Positions 63,915 through 64,000 of a DNA stretch of 64,000 nt are shown piece after piece; position 1 is the stretch's first letter; the number at the start of each line of letters is the position of its first letter. The position numbers were made by a program, and so were the translations under genes. The stretch covers positions 1 to 64,000 of the forward strand of contig CANMZP010000024.1 of the NCBI GenBank assembly GCA_947502355.1, written 5' to 3'. Below the pieces are notes generated by a model that was not told the DNA's origin, did no database searches, and saw only the letters and a list, made by a program, of their open reading frames with translations. The stretch comes from an uncultured Thalassotalea sp. Its GTDB lineage: Bacteria > Pseudomonadota > Gammaproteobacteria > Enterobacterales > Alteromonadaceae.

Positions 63915-64000
63915 ATATTATCCCACATAATAAAAGTATTTTGCCATCGTTCATCGCAGCAGATAAATGCGCAAATTTAACAGTAGCAATGGGGTTTGGC

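Overview
This window comes from a marine gammaproteobacterium of the order Alteromonadales. The closest feel is Colwelliaceae (Thalassotalea or Colwellia), with Shewanella as a more distant relative. The evidence is the gene order ubiG / gyrA-serC-aroA-cmk-rpsA-ihfB, nrdA and nrdB-yfaE close to ubiG, recR-htpG-adk, an Mtr/Dms-type multihaem cytochrome cluster, and a base composition below 50% GC by eye. This assignment rests on recognising gene families and order, not on a database search.

Layout. (1) 1-5900: a cut-off GIY-YIG gene, then small accessory genes (SnoaL-like, DUF3297, VOC, gamma-glutamylcyclotransferase-like, an AmpG-like MFS carrier) among hairpin repeats. (2) 5925-9722: a beta-CASP metallo-beta-lactamase fold protein, a CPA1-type cation/proton antiporter and a convergent unknown gene. 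(3) 9878-21589: an extracellular electron transfer locus. On the minus strand lies omcA/mtrC-like, dmsE/mtrA-like, mtrB-like. Divergent on the plus strand lie a dihaem cytochrome c and two tandem OmcA/MtrC-family decahaem proteins with collagen-like Gly-X-Y linkers. The locus encodes 42 CXXCH haem sites. (4) 21834-27921: DUF3545, recR, htpG (with a heat-shock promoter), a glycoside hydrolase, a lipoprotein and adk. (5) 28048-36631: MAPEG, TonB-like, tesA-elaA divergent from a YbbA/YbbP ABC exporter pair, a YfcH-type epimerase and an AI-2E family permease, ending at a 7-bp tandem repeat. (6) 36922-44957: RDD protein, yciB-yciI-LprI-like operon, sulfotransferase, an M24 peptidase with an antiporter-family permease, a divergent exported amidohydrolase, and a TlpA-like thioredoxin. 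(7) 45078-53238: a deoxyribonucleotide/nucleoside block, all minus strand: nrdA, nupC, two Tsx/OmpK nucleoside porins, nrdB, yfaE. Three NrdR-like boxes sit over the nrdA promoter. (8) 53924-63914: ubiG, gyrA, serC, aroA, cmk, rpsA, ihfB and a DUF3861-type gene.

How the genes work together. The decahaem proteins, the MtrB-like barrel and the DmsE-like periplasmic cytochrome should form one or more outer-membrane conduits carrying respiratory electrons to an extracellular acceptor. No terminal molybdoenzyme (DmsAB) and no CymA-like quinol dehydrogenase is in the window, so the acceptor and the electron entry point are unknown. A Fur-box-like site upstream of the last decahaem gene suggests iron control. 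The nucleoside block pairs outer-membrane and inner-membrane nucleoside uptake with class Ia ribonucleotide reductase. No tRNA, rRNA, CRISPR array, prophage or complete insertion sequence was seen. The clearest unexplained DNA elements are a 38-bp perfect palindrome (16468-16505), a 24-bp perfect palindrome (46738-46761), a 52-bp tandem duplication after gyrA, and a 7-bp tandem array at 36046.
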